Origin: Glaciimonas sp. PAMC28666
GTDB lineage: Bacteria; Pseudomonadota; Gammaproteobacteria; Burkholderiales; Burkholderiaceae_D
Direction: 5' to 3'
Assembly (NCBI RefSeq): GCF_016917355.1
Contig: NZ_CP070304.1
Coordinates: forward strand, 3,348,001 to 3,412,000
Length of the DNA stretch: 64,000 bases
Position numbers and translations under genes: made by a program. Within the stretch, counting starts at the first letter, position 1, and each line of letters opens with the position of its first letter. Shown here in pieces: positions 60,106 to 64,000 of this stretch. A model generated the notes under the pieces. The model saw nothing but the letters and a program-made list of their open reading frames with translations. It was not told the origin of the DNA and did not search any database.

Positions 60106-60924
60106 ATGACAAATCAAGCCTCAAGCCCGTTCAAGATTGCCGCCGTTCAAATGGTTTCGACGCCGCAGGTCGAAGAAAACTTTGCTATCGCACGGAGATT
60201 AGTCGCCGAAGCGGTGCAAAAGGGCGCGCAATTAGTCTTGCTGCCTGAATACTGGCCGATCATGGGATGGCAAGATAGCGACAAAGTAACCATTGCAGAA
60301 TCGCTGGGTGATGGCCCGATTCAGCATTTTATGGCCGAGTTGGCAAAAGAGCACAATATTTATTTAATCGGCGGAACTTTACCGCTTATCTCGCAAGAGT
60401 CAGGCAAAGTTCTGAATGCCACATTGGTGTACGGTCCCGATGGCGAGCAAGCGAGTCATTACGACAAAATTCATCTGTTTAGTTTCAATAAGGGTGAAGA
60501 ATCGTACGATGAAGCGCGCACCATTTCCTACGGAAAGGACGTCACCACGTTCAACGCGCCGTGTGGCAAAGTGGGTCTCTCAGTGTGCTATGACTTGCGT
60601 TTCCCTGAACTGTATCGCGCGATGGGCGATTGCAGTTTGATTGTGATGCCAGCCGCTTTCACCTACACCACTGGTAAGGCTCACTGGGAAATATTGTTGC
60701 GTGCCCGCGCTATCGAAAACCAATGCTACGTTTTGGCCGCGGCGCAAGGCGGCAAGCATCCAAATGGCCGCCGCACTTGGGGGCATAGTATGTTGATCGA
60801 TCCATGGGGCGAAATTAAAGCAATCTTGCCTGAGGGTGAGGGGGTAATAAATGGCGAAATTGACCTTCAGTTCATGCAGCAAGTGCGTGAAAATTTGCCC
60901 GCCCTTCGACATCGGAAGCTGTAA
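60106..60924 (+). CDS. Carbon-nitrogen hydrolase, deaminated glutathione amidase-like
   Basis: A 272-residue nitrilase-superfamily amidase of the Nit1 branch. The catalytic triad residues are visible: Glu in LVLLPEYWPI, Lys in HYDKIHLFSF, and Cys in VGLSVCYDLRFPELYRAMG. The C-terminal block GKAHWEILLRARAIENQCYVLAAAQGGKHPNGRRTWGHSMLIDPWG is typical of this branch. The likely reaction is hydrolysis of deaminated glutathione (metabolite repair). GGAG precedes the ATG. It follows yhdP by 148 bases on the same strand and is probably cotranscribed. Confidence 0.92.
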   Translation: MTNQASSPFKIAAVQMVSTPQVEENFAIARRLVAEAVQKGAQLVLLPEYWPIMGWQDSDKVTIAESLGDGPIQHFMAELAKEHNIYLIGGTLPLISQESGKVLNATLVYGPDGEQASHYDKIHLFSFNKGEESYDEARTISYGKDVTTFNAPCGKVGLSVCYDLRFPELYRAMGDCSLIVMPAAFTYTTGKAHWEILLRARAIENQCYVLAAAQGGKHPNGRRTWGHSMLIDPWGEIKAILPEGEGVINGEIDLQFMQQVRENLPALRHRKL

Positions 60925-61027
60925 ACATCTGCGGCCTTGGGTTTGGATGCCCGGGATACCTCCCGACTATCCCGGTCTATCCGACCCGGTTCATTTTGCC
61001 CTGATGTTTGAATCTGCGAGGATCTTT

Positions 61028-62173
61028 TTATGGGGCAACAAAGCGTAATGCGGGATTGTCGAACAAAGAGATAACGCGGGCACGCATGGTACCGGACGGG
61101 CACAGTTCGTCCTGCGTGTATTGCGTCAGACGAATGGAATTGGGGACGTTCGCCTTGCACGTCACGCCGACAAATTCAGGCTCCAGACCGACGCCCTTGA
61201 ACGTGAAGTTTTCTTTGTACTCATCGGTTGGTTTGAGCAGCTTCATGAGATCAGCAGGATTTTTAAGACTGTCGTAATCGAAGCCCATGCCTTGCGATAC
61301 TAAAGAAGATACCTGCGCCGGATTAATACCCACCTTGTCGATCCGATAATTGCCTCCAAAACCCGAGGCACCGCCAATCAATTGGGATAAGTTTCCGTAC
61401 TGACCGTTATTGAGCACCATACCGACATGATTAGCAGGCGCGAGCGGATTGAGTTCACCGTATATCCGCTTAATTGCCACCGCCCCCGGGGCCGACCAGG
61501 AATTCGTCACCATGGTAAGACTGCCCAGTGCGGTCGTGCTGGTTGTGCCGTTATCAGCTGAGCCAGCGCGTGGCGTGATACCAAATCGTTGCTGCATGAA
61601 AGCGCTAATGAAATCACCTAATCCGATGGCACCGTTGACCTGTACACGTTCATAGGGTTTGTTATCGAGTTTAAGACTCGTCAGCGTGTTGTGTGTGGGG
61701 TCGAATCCCATTGGCCCTCCCGGCGTCGCATCTGCGTTGGTCGAGACCGTCAGCGCACTATTGACGACCGCGCCGAAGGTAGCACCCACAAACGTGCTCG
61801 TGAAAAATCGGGCGGCGGTGGTCATCCAGTCCGGGTGGTCTTGCATCATGGCGTCGCCTCCGGCGGCTTGCGTTTGTCGTGCCCCGCGCGGTGTCAGGTA
61901 GACGTTTCGAAACACTTTTGGTGCCAGATCAGCATCGCTGCTGTAGAGCGACTGAACGTCAGCAGCACCATTGGATTTATACGCAGTGCGCTCCCACATC
62001 GCGAAGCGTGGGGCTTCAGCATTTAATTGCGCGAGTTCCCCAAAGCGCCAGACCCACTGCAACGCAAACAGAAAGACCATAAACAGGCTGAGTGCCACAA
62101 CTGACTCGAACAACGCCTGCCCAGCTTCATGACGGGCTGCAGATCGATATGGCTTGCGGGTTTGCGGGAGCAT
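61028..62173 (-). CDS. TadE-like exported/pilus-associated protein
   Basis: A 381-residue protein with a TadE/pseudopilin-like N-terminus: a basic start (MLPQTRKPYRSAARHEAGQALFESVV) and one membrane helix (about 25-48, ESVVALSLFMVFLFALQWVW) with the Gly-Gln-Ala...Glu pattern of TadE-family proteins. The rest (about 60-381) is a Gly/Thr/Asn-rich exported domain with three late cysteines (VTCKAN, DELCPSG). It starts 5 bases after the upstream large gene, so the two are coupled. It is much longer than ordinary TadE (about 150-200). The exact role is unknown; a minor component of a Flp/Tad-like or related secretion system is the best inference. Confidence 0.65.
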   Translation of the reverse strand: MLPQTRKPYRSAARHEAGQALFESVVALSLFMVFLFALQWVWRFGELAQLNAEAPRFAMWERTAYKSNGAADVQSLYSSDADLAPKVFRNVYLTPRGARQTQAAGGDAMMQDHPDWMTTAARFFTSTFVGATFGAVVNSALTVSTNADATPGGPMGFDPTHNTLTSLKLDNKPYERVQVNGAIGLGDFISAFMQQRFGITPRAGSADNGTTSTTALGSLTMVTNSWSAPGAVAIKRIYGELNPLAPANHVGMVLNNGQYGNLSQLIGGASGFGGNYRIDKVGINPAQVSSLVSQGMGFDYDSLKNPADLMKLLKPTDEYKENFTFKGVGLEPEFVGVTCKANVPNSIRLTQYTQDELCPSGTMRARVISLFDNPALRFVAP

Positions 62174-62178
62174 GGAAT

Positions 62179-64000
62179 TCAGTCGATCAGGAAGAACAAA
62201 GATTTTTCAGGATAGTTCAGACCTTCCAGCCGCGCATTCCAGTACGGCAGCATCAAATTCGCATGCGAGACGATTTGTGAGCGGGTAGTCCAGCGCTCAA
62301 CCGGTGCACGATAATAGACGCGCGCTTTGCCGATAGCCTTCAGATAACTCTGTTTGGTTTCTGCGTCATAGTCATGCAATGGCGCGCGACCCATATTAAA
62401 TTTGCTTTCCGAGCGTAGCGGCAGCTTGTCGGCAGTTTCTTGCAATGCCACCACGAACGTCGGCCCGAGATCTTTCATGGCTGAATCCTGGATTTCCTTG
62501 CTGGCGACAAATATATTGCTGGTTGCCCGGTCACCCATCTGATAGTTGCCCATGTTGGCATCGCGCATTTCCCACAGTCCGAATCTTTCAGCGGGCAGTC
62601 CCATGTCGGCAGCAACGGCACCGCCCAGACCTGGTTTTTGAAATAGCGTTTCGGTCCCTCGTGAGGTACGCATGCCGAGTACATCAATCAGATCGCCGAG
62701 ACCCAAGGCCTTCAGAATAAACTGGGTGAACTTGTCGGGAGCGTCGACCGGGTCGTTGAACACTGTGGTCGCCATCGTAAAACCGCTGCCGAGCATATTT
62801 GAGATTGAGCTGGCAACGTTGCCACCCAGATTAGACAAGTTTTGAAAATTTGCTGCTTGCTGTGCCAGCGCAGTTGCCATCTCAACGTCGGCATCGCCAC
62901 TACCTGGAGTGGGCGCGTTAAGTGCCGCGCCCGAAGCCGGTGCCCCGGCAGGCGCTCCGCCCACGACACCGGTCAGATTGCCCGCATTGGCGTTAGGTAA
63001 ATTGACTGCTGACGAAGCGGAACTGCTGCCATTCACGCCGCTTCCCGCTGCGTCCAATACCGGGCCCAAGGCGGCCATCGCAGCGTTGTTGAGGGTTTCC
63101 GTAGCGGTGGCAATTTGCGGTTGGCCTTTCATTGCACGATCCGCTGAACTGCTGGCAATATTCATGACGCCACGTTCGTAATATTTTTTTGCGGCACCTG
63201 CCGCCAAAGATGCGCAAGCACCGCCGACACGGGGCGCATACACTTCGCCAGTCGGTAACGTAAAATACATGCAGTCATCAACCCCGGTTGCTTCGCCCCA
63301 AAAAGCTTTCTTCCAGGCTGGTGTTGCATTCACCACGTCCACAACCTTTGCCAAATCATCGGGAATAGTCTGGTTCTTATCCAGGCCCTGGCGGCCCACC
63401 TTGGACATCGTTACTGCCCCCGCCATGGGGATGTGAATATTGAACAGATGCGGATTGATTTCCATGATGTCGATGTTGCTCCAGGCATAAGTACCGTCCT
63501 GCATCTGAATCATGCGCGTGCCACCAGTGCGCTCATACAGACACATGATCGGACTCACGATCAGCCCTACCGTATTCATGAATCCTTCGATGACCGGTCC
63601 TATCACATCCGCAGCAACATTGCCGGCCAGCGCAGGGACAATTTGCTCCAGGCCATTGACCGAAAGACCCGTCAGAAGGCCATTTGCGGCGCTCAGATTA
63701 CATCCATCAACCGCCCACAAACCGACGGCATTAGGGAACAAGCGCCGTCCGCCCATGCCGCTGGTGAGTTTGAACATGTCGGCCATCATTAAACGATGTA
63801 CCAGATTAAATTCAGCGGTACCTTTATCGCCCGGCACTTTTGTTTTCATTTCGGTGCTACCCATAAACTTGCGCGGCGGCTGATGGAGCTTAATCATGCT
63901 GCCAAAGTCAACCAGACTTTTTCCAATCTGATACATCACCGTCTGCGGGATATATTCAGCCTGCGGCGCGTTCGCTGTCAGCAAATCTTTTTGCATCGAG
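62179..64000 (-). CDS. Large TadG-like exported protein (continues past the window edge)
   Basis: An open frame of at least 605 residues that reaches the right edge; the Met at 63996 need not be the true start, and the true N-terminus, probably with a TadG-type membrane helix, should lie outside. The visible part has an Asn/Gly/Ala-rich central low-complexity stretch (about 320-375, AGSGVNGSSSASSAVNLPNA), several hydrophobic segments and a C-terminus ARVYYRAPVERWTTRSQIVSHANLMLPYWNARLEGLNY. That ending resembles TadG-like proteins whose tail reads like Y-x-R-P...NL-x-x-PYW-x-A-RL. It is followed at 5 bases by the TadE-like gene. Confidence 0.6.
   Translation of the reverse strand, partial: SMQKDLLTANAPQAEYIPQTVMYQIGKSLVDFGSMIKLHQPPRKFMGSTEMKTKVPGDKGTAEFNLVHRLMMADMFKLTSGMGGRRLFPNAVGLWAVDGCNLSAANGLLTGLSVNGLEQIVPALAGNVAADVIGPVIEGFMNTVGLIVSPIMCLYERTGGTRMIQMQDGTYAWSNIDIMEINPHLFNIHIPMAGAVTMSKVGRQGLDKNQTIPDDLAKVVDVVNATPAWKKAFWGEATGVDDCMYFTLPTGEVYAPRVGGACASLAAGAAKKYYERGVMNIASSSADRAMKGQPQIATATETLNNAAMAALGPVLDAAGSGVNGSSSASSAVNLPNANAGNLTGVVGGAPAGAPASGAALNAPTPGSGDADVEMATALAQQAANFQNLSNLGGNVASSISNMLGSGFTMATTVFNDPVDAPDKFTQFILKALGLGDLIDVLGMRTSRGTETLFQKPGLGGAVAADMGLPAERFGLWEMRDANMGNYQMGDRATSNIFVASKEIQDSAMKDLGPTFVVALQETADKLPLRSESKFNMGRAPLHDYDAETKQSYLKAIGKARVYYRAPVERWTTRSQIVSHANLMLPYWNARLEGLNYPEKSLFFLID

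Overview
The window is a stretch of bacterial chromosome, almost certainly from a betaproteobacterium of the order Burkholderiales and most like Oxalobacteraceae (Collimonas/Glaciimonas/Herbaspirillum-type). The basis is the 16S sequence character, the gene order (ybgC-tolQRAB-pal-cpoB; ribF-ileS-lspA-coaBC-dut; glyA-nrdR-pilin genes-ribD) and the protein families. The genus is inference. Coding density is high, and nearly all genes are housekeeping genes in conserved neighbourhoods.

Layout. 1-1000: the end of a chromate transporter gene and two identical tRNA-Lys genes. 1075-6780 (minus): the Tol-Pal envelope operon, with a 107-bp MITE-like element between tolB and pal. 7120-9265 (plus): a promoter and ZTP-type riboswitch in front of glyA, then nrdR. 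9376-11017: two minor type IV pilin genes (fimT-like, pilW-like) and what looks like a 15-codon stump of the next pilus gene. 11126-12862: ribD and ribE (riboflavin). 13386-14063: a membrane methyltransferase. 14336-20216: a complete rRNA operon (P1 promoter, boxA, 16S, tRNA-Ile, tRNA-Ala, 23S, 5S, terminator). 20795-27180: an adhesin-E-like secreted protein, tRNA-Arg(CCT), the ABC-F ATPase uup, a SirB1-family gene, murJ and rpsT. 27492-34044: a DUF192 protein, a tiny Ala/Lys-rich secreted protein, an RluE-type pseudouridine synthase, icd, a cold-shock protein and clpS-clpA. 34209-41923 (minus): a degenerate M48/PDZ lipoprotein, dut, coaBC, lspA, ileS and ribF. 42174-43645 (minus): a YidB-family gene and rsmE. 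44094-47813 (plus): tkt, a GNAT acetyltransferase and gap. 48123-52568: a 1481-residue toxin-like protein. 52648-64000: glnE (minus), yhdP and a nitrilase-family amidase (plus), then a TadE-like and a large TadG-like gene (minus), the latter running off the right edge.

The most notable item is the solitary toxin-like gene between gap and glnE. It has no Sec signal peptide, a Ser/Asn-rich N-terminus, a large multidomain body resembling dermonecrotic-toxin-type effectors, a strongly basic segment, and a C-terminal region matching the layout of R-S-E class ADP-ribosyltransferases (Arg1342, Ser1370, Glu1416-x-Glu1418). No immunity or secretion genes lie next to it.

Other points worth following are the M48-like lipoprotein that has lost HExxH, the decayed pilin operon, the tandem palindromes before icd, two different minisatellites (13 and 14 bp) in the ileS-rsmE region, and an 83-bp two-tier inverted repeat upstream of ribF. 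All assignments are by reading the sequence and recognising families; no database search was run.
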